64,000 bases of DNA from Erwinia sp. S63 (GTDB taxonomy: Bacteria; Pseudomonadota; Gammaproteobacteria; Enterobacterales; Enterobacteriaceae), in contig NZ_JACVUP010000006.1 in assembly GCF_016625195.1 (NCBI RefSeq), positions 62,001 to 126,000 on the forward strand, in the 5' to 3' direction. The notes below the pieces were generated by a model. It worked only from the letters and a program-made list of their open reading frames with translations, had not been told where the DNA came from and searched no databases. This document shows, one piece after another, positions 36,527 to 45,056 of this stretch (position 1 is the stretch's first letter; every line of letters starts with the position of its first letter). A program made the position numbers and the translations under genes.

Positions 36527-37427
36527 GGTGAATTTTTGGCTGCTGGGCAGGGTGCTCAGCAACGCTTTCTCTAGTGTTTTTAGGAATTTGCCCCCACCGT
36601 TTTACGTCTCTCTTCGCCGTTTTTATCTCCAGTCTCTCATGCGATATAACTTTTCTTCGCTTTACCCTGCCTGTTTTTCCCCCGCTTTGTCATAACCCGT
36701 GCTGCATCCTGAAGGTTTCTCCGTTCACTCAACCGGGGGAAAACAGGATGAAAGGCCTTGGGAAGGGGAAAGAACGGGCGCTGGAAGGGGCTAAAAATGT
36801 GTTCTGTCTGCATTTTTATTGCGATTTGGCACTGAAAATCACCGCTTTGAGCCACGATTTTCTCAAGATGCCGCTCAGGCGTTGAGAAACATCCGCTGAA
36901 TTTGCACAAAAAAATGATTAAACACAGAGATGAATTACCGGGGGATATTTCCCATAAGTCGCCATTTTTTACTGTTATTGTTTAGGCATGATAACGTTTC
37001 CTATCCGGAAGAATCCTGGTGTCATTATCAGCTTATTGGTCTTGATAAATGCCATCGTGCGATCGTCACCTAAAGTGATAGATCCAATTAAAAGAAGAGA
37101 GTCTGTGCGACTGATTACACGGCGTTGTTCATGAATGCTTAACAGAATTGTCTGTATTCAGGCCTGAACATTAATATCGATAAAGTAATAAAACGAAGCA
37201 CCAATCTCACCGTAATGAGATTGGGCTGCGTCTAAAAGGCTAGAATAGCGAGACTTTTGCTGATGTGAATCAATTTTACCGCAAAAAAGGAAGCAAATCC
37301 GCGATGATATTCATCAGGAAAAAATGGTGCGAATTGTTATGTTACGAACGCCGAATTAAATGATCTTCATCTCTTCTGGTAAGAACAAATCTCAGCATTA
37401 AGTCAAATAACAACGGTCTTAATGGTG
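36527..37427. other. 901-bp AT-rich intergenic region, no convincing gene
   Basis: AT content rises sharply compared with the flanking genes, especially after 36900. Short frames exist (for example a 45-codon ATG frame at 36748, MKGLGKGKERALEG) but none has a recognisable family or convincing translation signals. A perfect hairpin, CCAATCTCA-CCGTAA-TGAGATTGG, lies at 37201-37224, followed on the minus strand by a T-rich stretch. The region abuts the IS3 remnant and looks like decayed mobile or horizontally acquired DNA. Confidence 0.5.
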
Positions 37428-37823
37428 TTAGCGATTATCGGAACCTGACGGATAATGGTAAACGCTGCGACTAATATCCAGCAAACGACAGCTACGACGG
37501 GTGCCAATGTCGAAGGTGGTTTGCAGGAAGTTTACGGCTTGCCGCTTCTCATTTGTGGTGAAGAAGTTTTTCAGCACGCTTTGCAGCATCTCTTTATCGG
37601 AACTCAACGACTGCAGTTCACGGGTAAGGTTTTGTAGCTTATCCTCCAGGTCTTTGATTTTTCGTCCTTCTTCGGAAGAAAGCCCAGAGAACTTTTTCTT
37701 CCAGCTGTAGAAGGTGGCCTCGGAAATGCCAAGCTCTTCACAAATCTCCCTGACTTTCACTCCCGTTTCAGAAGCTTTAATGGCATTTGTGATTTGCTCT
37801 TCGCTATATCGTGACTTTCTCAT
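37428..37823 (-). mobile_element. IS3-family transposase remnant (OrfA fused to truncated OrfB)
   Basis: 131 residues from MRKSRYSEEQI. The first ~85 are a typical IS3/IS407-group OrfA: HTH (VREICEELGISEATFYSWKKKF) followed by a leucine-zipper coiled coil. They continue in frame into the first ~40 residues of OrfB (RRSCRLLDISRSVYHY) and then stop. In intact elements the two are joined only by programmed frameshifting, and OrfB goes on for ~270 residues with the DDE catalytic triad. None of that is present, so the element is dead. I could not identify its terminal inverted repeats. Confidence 0.8.
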
Positions 37824-38350
37824 AAATGCTCTTACCTTTCTTATCAATTAGTGGATGAGAATTACTGTATTAATATCTGGTACTGCAAAAAGAGTATTAA
37901 TGCAGTATTAAAGTGCGCGATTAGAATTGCGAGGTTTAAATTAAGTTATTTAGAATAAATATCATCATGGGATAAATCTTATTTTATTCTGAATGCCATT
38001 GAACGCCTTCCTGGCTTTGGGTTTTTGATATAGATTCATTCCATCCCAAATGCAGAAAAATACTACAATCATTGGAAATACGGCATAACCTGTTTGTGAA
38101 AATCACAGGGTGTGCCAGTAAACCTTTGCTTCGAATTCAGGCTGAAATCGTTTACATCCGCAGAGTTTCGCACCAGGTTTAATCGGAATTTTCCTGAATT
38201 CAATCAAAGAATCCTGACGGGAGTCTCATTTTTCGGACCAGTTTGGTTTGAAGTTATTAATTTAAGTCAGGCCCACTGAGCGCTTGTTAATTCATTTCAA
38301 GGACGTTGTACCGAAAGGCAGTTGCTGTAAGTAATACTAAGGATCAGTCG
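37824..38350. other. 527-bp AT-rich upstream region of the flippase gene
   Basis: No gene seen. It is markedly AT-rich and probably holds the promoter of the flippase/ATP-grasp pair, giving a long leader. I found no JUMPstart or ops element here. An in-frame TTG at 38306 could extend the flippase by 15 residues but lacks an SD. Confidence 0.5.
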
Positions 38351-39607
38351 ATGAAATTGAGCGTAATGTCTAATGCCGCCTGGATGATGTCTGAGAAGAT
38401 CGTCTCGGTGTTCGGCGTCATATTTGTGACCTCCTACGTGGCGAAGTCATTTGGCCCGACCATATTCGGTCAGATGGCGTTTTCAACCTCGTTGTTCTCG
38501 ATGGTACAGACCGTAGCGATTTTCGGTACCGAAACCATCCTGTTCAAACGCATCAGCAAAAGTGCGCCGAAAGGCCTGCGGCTGATGGCGGTGGCCCGCA
38601 CCATGCGGTTGGTCTTGTTGCTACTGACCTCCATCCCGGTGTTGATTTGGGTGTGGTACAACATGCAGGAAAATTTCCTCGCATTTGCCCTGGCCTCGTT
38701 TATCTCCTCCGTTTTTGTGACTCAGGATACGTTCAGCGTTTACAACAATGCGCGTCTGGCTTCCCGACTTAACACCGTGGCCAACTCGGTCGGCCTGCTA
38801 TTGGGCTTTACCCTGAGTTTCGCCATTGCCTGGCTGCATCTCAATCCCTTGTGGCTGACGCTGTCGATTGTCATGGTCACGCTGGTGCCGTACGTCATCA
38901 AACGGTCTAATTTTTATCGCGAAAACCAGGACATGGCGCCGCCACAGGAGAAGCGCAATACCTACCTGCGTTATCTGTTGTATGCCGGTTTGCCGTTGGC
39001 GATCTCCAGCATCTTCATCTCCGTGCAGGTTAAGGCTGCCCAGATGTTCCTGGCGGGCATTGCCTCCGCTCGCGACCTCGGCCTGTTTGCTGCCGCCAAT
39101 ACCATTTCGGCGTCCTGGATTTTTATTCCGGTTGCCATCATCACTTCCTGCTTCTCGGAGATCTTCCGGGAGCGCGGAGCAGCCGCCATCAAGCTTACTG
39201 CGCGGCTGAACGGCTATGTCATGGGTGTTTCATTGTTGTTGTTAGCGGTGATCGCGCTGTATGGCGAGCAAATCATCATCGCTTTGTATGGTCACGAGTA
39301 CACACAGTCAGGGAGTCTCATTACGTTACTGTCGTTAGCAACCTGCTTTTCGGCAATGGGGACCGTAGCGTATCGCTACATGGTGAAAGAGGGCGGATTT
39401 AACTATCTGCTGAAGAAGATCATCTGCCTGATGGTGATCAGTCTGCCGCTGTCGTGGTGGCTGATCCAGGGCTACGGCATCATGGGTGCCGCCTGGAGCG
39501 TCTTCATCTCTGAACTTCTGTCCCTCACCGTAATGAATTACTTCTTCAATAACGGCGTCATTCAGAAGATTCAAGTTTCCTCACTCAACTACAAAACCTA
39601 CAAATGA
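38351..39607 (+). CDS. Polysaccharide flippase (Wzx/RfbX-like, MOP superfamily)
   Basis: 418 residues with about twelve membrane spans (AAWMMSEKIVSVFGVIFVTSYVAKSFG start), typical of oligosaccharide/teichoic-acid lipid-carrier flippases. The ATG at 38351 has GGAT upstream and begins the conserved region. It should move an undecaprenyl-linked glycan across the inner membrane. No glycosyltransferase, Wzy or Wzz gene is nearby. Its only partner is the overlapping ATP-grasp gene, so this is an orphan surface-glycan pair inside the ssb-yjcB insertion. Confidence 0.82.
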   Translation: MKLSVMSNAAWMMSEKIVSVFGVIFVTSYVAKSFGPTIFGQMAFSTSLFSMVQTVAIFGTETILFKRISKSAPKGLRLMAVARTMRLVLLLLTSIPVLIWVWYNMQENFLAFALASFISSVFVTQDTFSVYNNARLASRLNTVANSVGLLLGFTLSFAIAWLHLNPLWLTLSIVMVTLVPYVIKRSNFYRENQDMAPPQEKRNTYLRYLLYAGLPLAISSIFISVQVKAAQMFLAGIASARDLGLFAAANTISASWIFIPVAIITSCFSEIFRERGAAAIKLTARLNGYVMGVSLLLLAVIALYGEQIIIALYGHEYTQSGSLITLLSLATCFSAMGTVAYRYMVKEGGFNYLLKKIICLMVISLPLSWWLIQGYGIMGAAWSVFISELLSLTVMNYFFNNGVIQKIQVSSLNYKTYK

Positions 39608-39615
39608 GGTCCGAT

Positions 39616-40566
39616 ATGCTCAAGTTGAAAGATGAACTCAGAAGAAGTGTCCAGTATTTCATCAAGAAGATGCCCTGGGCTTACCAGGATCGCATCTACT
39701 ACTTTCATAAATTCCGCAAACTGCCCAATTTGCGTCAGCCGAAAGTGTTTAATGAGAAGGTGCTGTACCGGAAATTCGTTTTTGGCGACTACCAAATCTA
39801 TGGCCGCCTGTCGGATAAATACTCGGTGCGCGAATACATTGCCGAGAAAGTGGGCAGCGAATACCTGATCCCGCTGGTGTATGAAACCAGTGACCCGCAC
39901 TCGCTGCATACGCTGCCGAGCTGGAAGAACACGGTGATCAAGCCTAATCACGGCTCCAATATGGTGGAAATCCTGCTGGAAGAGCCGGATGCGTTGAAGA
40001 AGCAGAAAATTATCAGTGACTGCCATCGCTGGTTGAAGACCGATTTCGCCAATGAAGCGCGTGAGATTCACTATCGCTACATCAAGCCTCGCATCCTGGT
40101 GGAGCAGTACATTGGTGATGGTAAAACTGCGCCGATTGATTACAAGTTTCACATGTTCAACAAACGCGACGGCAGCTTTGAATATGTGCTGCAGGTGATT
40201 TACAACCGATGTAACCCCTTACTGTCGATGAATTTTTATGTGAACAACCTCAATGAGGCTTATCACAAAATCCGCGATACCGGGCTGGACGTTAATCCGC
40301 AGATGGCGCAGTTACAGCACGCATTAGCGCTGAGTAAAACTCTGGCGAGTGATTTTGATTATGTGCGTGTGGACTGGTACATCGATGGTGAGCAGATTTA
40401 CTTTGGTGAACTGACGTTTACGCCAGGTGCCGGGCTGGTGACTGGGCTGGACCGTGGATTAAATCAGATGATGGGTGATATGTGGATTCAAGACCGCCGC
40501 GGTACGCAGATACCGGGTGTTACGGTGCCGGAAGTGGTTATTCCAGCCGTATTGAAGAAAATTTAA
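39616..40566 (+). CDS. TupA-like ATP-grasp enzyme
   Basis: 316 residues resembling the TupA-like ATP-grasp family found in capsule, teichuronopeptide and exopolysaccharide clusters. Visible ATP-grasp elements are VIKPNHGSNM, RILVEQYIGD, DYKFHMFN and the late VDWYIDGEQIYFGELTFTPGAG with the metal-binding E. Such enzymes ligate an amino acid or similar group to a carboxylate. GAGG sits 6 bases before the ATG at 39616; an alternative ATG at 39604 overlaps the flippase stop (ATGA). The close coupling implies modification of the glycan the flippase exports. Confidence 0.8.
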   Translation: MLKLKDELRRSVQYFIKKMPWAYQDRIYYFHKFRKLPNLRQPKVFNEKVLYRKFVFGDYQIYGRLSDKYSVREYIAEKVGSEYLIPLVYETSDPHSLHTLPSWKNTVIKPNHGSNMVEILLEEPDALKKQKIISDCHRWLKTDFANEAREIHYRYIKPRILVEQYIGDGKTAPIDYKFHMFNKRDGSFEYVLQVIYNRCNPLLSMNFYVNNLNEAYHKIRDTGLDVNPQMAQLQHALALSKTLASDFDYVRVDWYIDGEQIYFGELTFTPGAGLVTGLDRGLNQMMGDMWIQDRRGTQIPGVTVPEVVIPAVLKKI

Positions 40567-40583
40567 GTATCACACAGCAAAAT

Positions 40584-40610
40584 AAAAAACCCCGCTAAGC
40601 GGGGTTTTTT
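40584..40610. terminator. Strong bidirectional terminator between the ATP-grasp gene and yjcB
   Basis: AAAAAACCCCGC-TAA-GCGGGGTTTTTT: a 12-bp perfect stem with A and T runs on both sides, 17 bases after the ATP-grasp stop and 12 before the yjcB stop. Confidence 0.93.
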
Positions 40611-40621
40611 ATTGGCTGCGA

Positions 40622-40903
40622 TTAAGGCATCGGCCAATCAGCAGGTGTCTGGCTCATCACTTCGATGAAGGCGTTTTTGGAGATTTCCATGAAGTTGTGC
40701 AGATTTTCCATGCTCAGGGTAATGCCGAGCAGGCCGGTAACAAACCAGCAGGACATGCCCACACCAATGCCGCCGCACATCAGCGCCATCACGTGGTGAC
40801 TGTTCTGACGCAGTTTAATTTTCATGGTGCTGGCGAAGAACATCATGATGGCGCTGAGCAGTTCCCAACGCATGACGATTAAACTGGTGGTTAACGTAGC
40901 CAT
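40622..40903 (-). CDS. yjcB: YjcB family membrane protein
   Basis: 93 residues, the same length as E. coli YjcB, sharing the MATLTT start, the LLSAxMMFxAST segment, CWF-GLLGIT and the WPM end. It has two or three membrane spans. The ATG at 40903 follows AGAGG; the longer frame to 41029 is not conserved. Function unknown. In E. coli yjcB is the immediate neighbour of ssb, so its position here marks the right edge of the inserted segment. Confidence 0.88.
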   Translation of the reverse strand: MATLTTSLIVMRWELLSAIMMFFASTMKIKLRQNSHHVMALMCGGIGVGMSCWFVTGLLGITLSMENLHNFMEISKNAFIEVMSQTPADWPMP

Positions 40904-41127
40904 CTGCAAAAACCTCTTTAAATCAGTAATATCCCTGACGTTGATTGGACATCGCTGGCGGCAGAGAAGGAGGGTCAGGGAGGCCCTTCTGGCCGTCTTA
41001 CGCAGGGCGAAATCTGTGACTTGGGTCACATTATATCACTCGATTTGAAAGTTTGAACAAAATTTATACCTGGTATGGTAGAAAGATTTTTATCGAAGCG
41101 GGGGAGTCATTGAGGGCAAAGCAGAAG

Positions 41128-41148
41128 GTGCGCCCGCGAAGGGCGCGC
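41128..41148 (-). terminator. Hairpin after soxS
   Basis: GCGCCC-GCGAA-GGGCGC with one extra G-U and one G-C pair lies 7 bases after the soxS stop and is followed by a pyrimidine-rich stretch on the minus strand. Probable weak terminator. Confidence 0.5.
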
Positions 41149-41154
41149 AGAATG

Positions 41155-41583
41155 TCACTGAACCGGGCAGCACTCGCCGGTGGTGCGCTGGGCAAAGCTG
41201 TTCATGTTTTCACTGTAATCGAAACTGAGCACGCGCGGGCGCTGAATCATCGCCTGGCGGCGCATGGTGTGACGATAGGCGGTCGGCGTTTGTGAGAACT
41301 GACGGCGGAACACCCGCGAAAAAGTTTGCTGTGAGTCGTAACCGTATTGCATCGCAATATCGAACACCGGACGCTGTGTCTGACGTAGCGCTTCTGCTGC
41401 CAGCGTGAGGCGACGTTCACGAATATAGCCACCCAGCGTTTGTTTCGTCACGGTACGGAACATGCGCTGCAGGTGCCATTTTGAATAGCCTGATTTCGCC
41501 GCCACTTCATCGATCGATAGTGCCTTATCCAGATTCTCATCGATCCAGTGCGTCAGGGAATGAATGATTTCCTGTTGCATCAT
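41155..41583 (-). CDS. soxS: Superoxide response regulator SoxS
   Basis: An AraC-type activator whose first 107 residues match E. coli SoxS: SGYSKWHLQRMFRTVTKQTLGGYIRERRL and FDIAMQYGYDSQQTFSRVFRRQF. It activates oxidative-stress genes as a monomer. It continues for about 35 residues beyond the E. coli end (RRQAMIQRPRVLSFDYSENM... to GECCPVQ), an extension with two adjacent cysteines. Two ATGs are in tandem at 41583/41580. Divergent from soxR across the SoxR-controlled promoter. Confidence 0.95.
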   Translation of the reverse strand: MMQQEIIHSLTHWIDENLDKALSIDEVAAKSGYSKWHLQRMFRTVTKQTLGGYIRERRLTLAAEALRQTQRPVFDIAMQYGYDSQQTFSRVFRRQFSQTPTAYRHTMRRQAMIQRPRVLSFDYSENMNSFAQRTTGECCPVQ

Positions 41584-41642
41584 AGTCTCATCCTTCTGAA
41601 GGTTTTTACCTGGTTTAAAATTCGAACATTTGTTGGGGTGCG

Positions 41643-41673
41643 AGTATAATTCCTCAAGTTAACTTGAGGTAAA
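41643..41673 (-). promoter_or_regulatory. soxS promoter with SoxR box
   Basis: CCTCAAGTTAACTTGAGG (41652-41669) is a perfect 18-bp palindrome identical to the E. coli SoxR site. On the minus strand TTTACC (-35) and TATACT (-10) flank it with a 19-bp spacer, the over-long spacing that oxidised SoxR corrects by DNA distortion. Confidence 0.95.
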
Positions 41674-41681
41674 GGCCCTAA

Positions 41682-42158
41682 ATGAAAAAAGAACGCAATT
41701 ACCCAAAGCCGGTGTTGACGCCAGGTGAGGTGGCGAAACGTAGCGGCGTGGCTGTTTCCGCGCTGCACTTCTATGAAACCAAAGGGTTAATTTTTAGTTC
41801 GCGCAATGGTGGCAATCAACGGCGTTACAGCCGCGATGTGTTGCGCCGTGTGGCGATTATTAAGATCGCGCAACGCATCGGCATTCCGCTGGCCACTGTT
41901 AGCGACAGTTTGATGCACGTGCCTGCCAACAAGCGTATGTCGACTCAGGAGTGGGATGCGTTGACGCAGCACTGGCGCGAAGAACTGGATAAGCGTATCG
42001 AGACCCTGACGCGCCTGCGTAACGATTTGGATGGGTGTATCGGCTGTGGTTGCTTATCGATGCGTGATTGTCCACTGCGCAATCCCGGTGACCGTCTGGC
42101 GCAGCAAGGTTCGGGAGCGGTGTTACTCGACCCTGAGCAGGACGAGCATAAAGGTTAA
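41682..42158 (+). CDS. soxR: Redox-sensing activator SoxR
   Basis: A 158-residue MerR-family protein: HTH ([21 protein letters not shown]), dimerisation helix, and a [2Fe-2S] cluster bound by Cys119, Cys122, Cys124 and Cys130 ([12 protein letters not shown]), the same positions as in E. coli. Redox-cycling compounds oxidise the cluster and switch on soxS. The start follows the divergent SoxR box by 12 bases. Confidence 0.97.
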   Translation: MKKERNYPKPVLTPGEVAKRSGVAVSALHFYETKGLIFSSRNGGNQRRYSRDVLRRVAIIKIAQRIGIPLATVSDSLMHVPANKRMSTQEWDALTQHWREELDKRIETLTRLRNDLDGCIGCGCLSMRDCPLRNPGDRLAQQGSGAVLLDPEQDEHKG

Positions 42159-42167
42159 TCCGCTATA

Positions 42168-42193
42168 CTTGCCGGGAGACTTTGACCGGCAAG
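42168..42193 (+). promoter_or_regulatory. Palindrome overlapping promoter and SD of the GST gene
   Basis: CTTGCCGG-GAGACTTTGA-CCGGCAAG is an 8-bp perfect inverted repeat directly after a TATACT -10-like hexamer (42164-42169). Its right arm overlaps the AAGGAAA ribosome site of the next gene. It may be an operator or, if transcribed, a structure masking the SD. Confidence 0.4.
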
Positions 42194-42202
42194 GAAAACC
42201 GC

Positions 42203-42865
42203 ATGATTACCGTTCACCATCTGGAAAACTCCCGTTCGCATCGCGTGTTGTGGCTGCTGGAAGAGCTGTCGGTGCCGTATCAAATTAAACGTTATCAGCG
42301 CGAGGACACGCTGCTGGCGCCGGATTCATTAAAGAAGATTCATCCGCTGGGTAAGTCGCCGGTGATTACTGATGGCAATCGGGTGATCGCCGAGTCAGGG
42401 GCGATTCTGGCGTATCTGCAGCAGAAATATGACAGCGAGCATTTGTTCGCCATCACGGATGAGGATGAACAGATTCAGGCGAGTTACTGGCTGCATTACG
42501 CAGAAGGGTCGCTGATGCCATTGCTGGTGATGAAGCTGGTGTTTGGGCAACTCGGGAAGAAGCCGGTGCCGTGGATATTACGTCCGGCAGGCGTGGCGTT
42601 GAGCAAAGGGATTCAGAAGGCCTGGCTGAACAAGCAGCTAAAACTGCACAGTGGCGTGATTGAGCAGCATCTTAGCCAGCATCGTTATTTCGCCGGGTCG
42701 CGGTTCAGCATCGCCGATGTGCAGATGAGTTTCCCGCTGCTGGCGTTGCAAGTGCGGGGATCGCTGAAAGAGATGCCGGCCACCGCACGCTGGCTGGAAG
42801 CAATGCAGCAACGTGCTGCCTGGCAACGCGCGATTGAGCAGGGCGGGGCGATTACGTTTAGTTAG
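42203..42865 (+). CDS. Glutathione S-transferase family protein
   Basis: 220 residues: thioredoxin-like N domain (about 1-80; VHHLENSRSHRVLWLLEELSVPYQ, GKSPVITDGNRVIAESGAIL) and all-helical C domain with FAGSRFSIADVQMSFPL. The Ser/Arg-type active-site loop near residue 9 replaces a Tyr. ATG at 42203 follows AAGGAAA. Immediate position after soxR suggests a role in oxidative stress; in Salmonella a GST gene is also beside soxR. Substrate unknown. Confidence 0.88.
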   Translation: MITVHHLENSRSHRVLWLLEELSVPYQIKRYQREDTLLAPDSLKKIHPLGKSPVITDGNRVIAESGAILAYLQQKYDSEHLFAITDEDEQIQASYWLHYAEGSLMPLLVMKLVFGQLGKKPVPWILRPAGVALSKGIQKAWLNKQLKLHSGVIEQHLSQHRYFAGSRFSIADVQMSFPLLALQVRGSLKEMPATARWLEAMQQRAAWQRAIEQGGAITFS

Positions 42866-43010
42866 TTTATCGCTGCAGTGCTGTGGGTTAGCCGTTGTGG
42901 GTTGGGTGCTGTGGATTATCGCTGTGAGTTGGGTGCCATGCCCATCAAAGGCCCGCCCGATCGCAAAGGAATAACGCATCCATGCAGATCGGCCGCGCCG
43001 TCCATGGCGC

Positions 43011-43290
43011 GGACGCTTTGCTCTTCGAGCGGGCCTTTGCTGGGCCTCAAGTTGGTCATCGCTTCAACTCGCAGCAACCTCATACCTTTGGTGCCGTTGG
43101 TGAGAAAATTATGCGATGAATGGAATAGGTCGCGATTTTCCATACATTCATCGCATGGACGCTTTGCTCTTCGGGCGGGCCTTTACTGGGCCTCAAGTTA
43201 ATTATCGCTTCATGAGGCATCCACCTCTTACCATCGGTGCAGTTGGGGAGGAAAACTGTGCGATGAATGAAAAATATCGATATTTTCCAG
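43011..43290. repeat. Degenerate ~146-bp tandem duplication
   Basis: A 43-bp core starting GGACGCTTTGCTCTTCG occurs at 43011-43053 and again at 43157-43199 with few mismatches, an offset of 146 bp. Each copy is followed after about 85 bases by a related segment ending in GCGATGAATG, so two diverged copies of a ~146-bp unit lie head to tail. The two short coding frames across them are probably not genes. Confidence 0.6.
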
Positions 43291-43409
43291 CCAGTTCCGA
43301 CCCCTTAAGTTTCGCCAAAAGCAGTGTAACCACATTGTTAACCCGCGTCAGTCTGCGCTTTATCCTGCCTGATAATCGATTAGTAGTTGAAAACCCCATA
43401 GCAAACGCC

Positions 43410-43480
43410 AGATAATCGTTTGCCTTTTTCCGTGTCCCCCTTTTACGACCTGGAATACGCGGCCACGTAAACGTTTGCCT
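43410..43480 (+). promoter_or_regulatory. Two PurR-type operators upstream of ghxP
   Basis: ACGTAAACGTTTGCCT (43465-43480) matches the PurR consensus ACGCAAACGTTTGCNT at 15 of 16 bases, and AGATAATCGTTTGCCT (43410-43425) at 12. They are 55 bp apart. The E. coli gene belongs to the PurR regulon, so repression by hypoxanthine/guanine-bound PurR is expected. Confidence 0.7.
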
Positions 43481-43567
43481 CTTTTCTCTTTGAGAACCTT
43501 CACCAGGATGATGCGCAAACGCGGGCCGTGGGGCTCATTACATCTTAAAAAACGCAGAGGATTTACT

Positions 43568-44917
43568 ATGTCTGGCGATTCACGCCCGGCCAGTGGAAAA
43601 CTGGACGCCTGGTTCAACATCTCGGCACGCGGCAGCAGCGTGCGTCAGGAAATTTTGGCGGGGTTAACCACCTTTTTAGCCATGGTTTACTCCGTCATTG
43701 TCGTGCCGGGGATGCTCGGTAAAGCCGGTTTCTCACCGACCGCTGTGTTTGTGGCAACCTGCCTGGTCGCCAGCTTCGGTTCGATCATCATGGGATTGTG
43801 GGCCAACCTGCCAATGGCGATTGGTTGTGCGATTTCACTGACTGCTTTCACCGCATTCAGCCTGGTGCTTGGTCAGCACATTAGCGTGCCGGTTGCTCTT
43901 GGTGCGGTATTCCTGATGGGCTTGTTGTTCACGTTGATTTCGGTCACCGGAATTCGCGCCTGGATTTTGCGTAACCTGCCGATGGGCGTGGCGCACGGCA
44001 CGGGCGTGGGTATCGGTCTGTTCCTGCTGCTGATCGCGGCGGATGGCATTGGCTTAGTGGTGAAGAACCCGGCACCGGGCTTGCCGGTGGCATTAGGTCA
44101 TTTCACCTCGTTCCCGGTGATCATGGCGCTGGTTGGGCTGGCGGCGATCTTTGGCCTGGAAAAACGTCGTGTGCCAGGCGGGATTTTGCTGACCATCGTA
44201 GCGATTTCGGTGGTAGGTCTGATCTTCGATCCGGCTGTGACTTATCAGGGTCTGTTTGCCATGCCGAGCCTAAAGGATGCCAATGGTCAATCGGCAATGT
44301 TTAGCCTTGATATCATGGGCGCGTTGCAGCCAGTGGTTTTACCAAGCGTGCTGGCGCTGGTGATGACCGCAGTGTTTGATGCCACCGGCACCATTCGTGC
44401 AGTGGCGGGCCAGGCGAATCTGCTGGATAAAGACGGCCAGATCATTAACGGTGGCCGCGCGTTGACCACCGACTCCGTCAGCAGTCTGTTTGCCGGTTTG
44501 GTCGGCGCTTCGCCTGCGGCGGTGTATATCGAATCTGCAGCCGGAACGGCAGCGGGCGGTAAAACTGGCCTGACAGCGATCGTTGTCGGTCTGTTGTTCT
44601 TGCTGATTCTGTTTATGTCCCCGCTGGCCTATCTGGTACCGGCCTACGCGACGGCACCAGCATTGATGTACGTTGGCCTGCTGATGCTGAGCAATGTGGC
44701 GAAGATCGATTTCAATGATTTCGTCGATGCGATGTCGGGTCTGGTGACCGCCGTGTTCATCGTGCTGACCTGCAACATCGTCACCGGTATTATGCTCGGC
44801 TTCGGCTCGTTGGTGATTGGCCGCGTGTTTGCGGGCGAATGGCGCAAGCTGAACGTGGGCACCGTGGTGATTGCTGTTGCGCTGGTGGCCTTCTACGCGG
44901 GTGGCTGGGCCATCTGA
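43568..44917 (+). CDS. ghxP: Guanine/hypoxanthine permease GhxP
   Basis: A 449-residue NCS2-family proton symporter, same length as E. coli GhxP (YjcD), with [18 protein letters not shown], the family motif region [15 protein letters not shown] and [18 protein letters not shown]. About fourteen membrane spans. ATG 43568 is the conserved start; the open frame continues 93 bases upstream. PurR boxes precede it and a terminator follows. Confidence 0.94.
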   Translation: MSGDSRPASGKLDAWFNISARGSSVRQEILAGLTTFLAMVYSVIVVPGMLGKAGFSPTAVFVATCLVASFGSIIMGLWANLPMAIGCAISLTAFTAFSLVLGQHISVPVALGAVFLMGLLFTLISVTGIRAWILRNLPMGVAHGTGVGIGLFLLLIAADGIGLVVKNPAPGLPVALGHFTSFPVIMALVGLAAIFGLEKRRVPGGILLTIVAISVVGLIFDPAVTYQGLFAMPSLKDANGQSAMFSLDIMGALQPVVLPSVLALVMTAVFDATGTIRAVAGQANLLDKDGQIINGGRALTTDSVSSLFAGLVGASPAAVYIESAAGTAAGGKTGLTAIVVGLLFLLILFMSPLAYLVPAYATAPALMYVGLLMLSNVAKIDFNDFVDAMSGLVTAVFIVLTCNIVTGIMLGFGSLVIGRVFAGEWRKLNVGTVVIAVALVAFYAGGWAI

Positions 44918-44959
44918 CTTTTGAACGCGCTTATTTCCAGATAAGTCTCTTTCTGGTTC

Positions 44960-45000
44960 ACGCCGCACGCAGGGTTGCCCCTTTGTGCGGCGTTTTGTTT
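44960..45000 (+). terminator. Terminator after ghxP
   Basis: ACGCCGCAC and GTGCGGCGT pair as a 9-bp stem, with an inner AGGG/CCCT stem in the loop, followed by TTTGTTTT. Confidence 0.82.
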
Positions 45001-45056
45001 TACACTTTCCTGCGCAACAACATCGCTTTAATGAAATTGATTCGCCTAAGGAAAGC

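Larger units (their letters stand above)
42866..43567. other. 702-bp intergenic region with repeats and the ghxP promoter
   Basis: No gene is supported. The first part holds a GC-rich repetitive element (separate entry) and an inverted pair AAAGGCCCGCCCGA (42947-42960) / TCGGGCGGGCCTTT (43171-43184). From about 43280 the sequence is an ordinary promoter region with PurR-type boxes leading to ghxP. Confidence 0.55.

Noticed and set aside
36748..36885. 45-codon ATG frame MKGLGKGKERALEG
   Set aside because: Weak ribosome site, no recognised family and a competing antisense frame; not enough to call a gene.
42120..42202. SraL/RyjA small RNA expected near the 3' end of soxR
   Set aside because: The soxR-GST gap is only 44 bases and I could not recognise the RNA or its terminator on the minus strand.
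43116..43415. 99-codon frame and others across the tandem repeat
   Set aside because: They follow the repeated DNA rather than any protein pattern, and the copies do not keep frame.
43256..43567. Purine riboswitch upstream of ghxP
   Set aside because: No aptamer-like three-helix pattern seen; PurR operators explain the region better.
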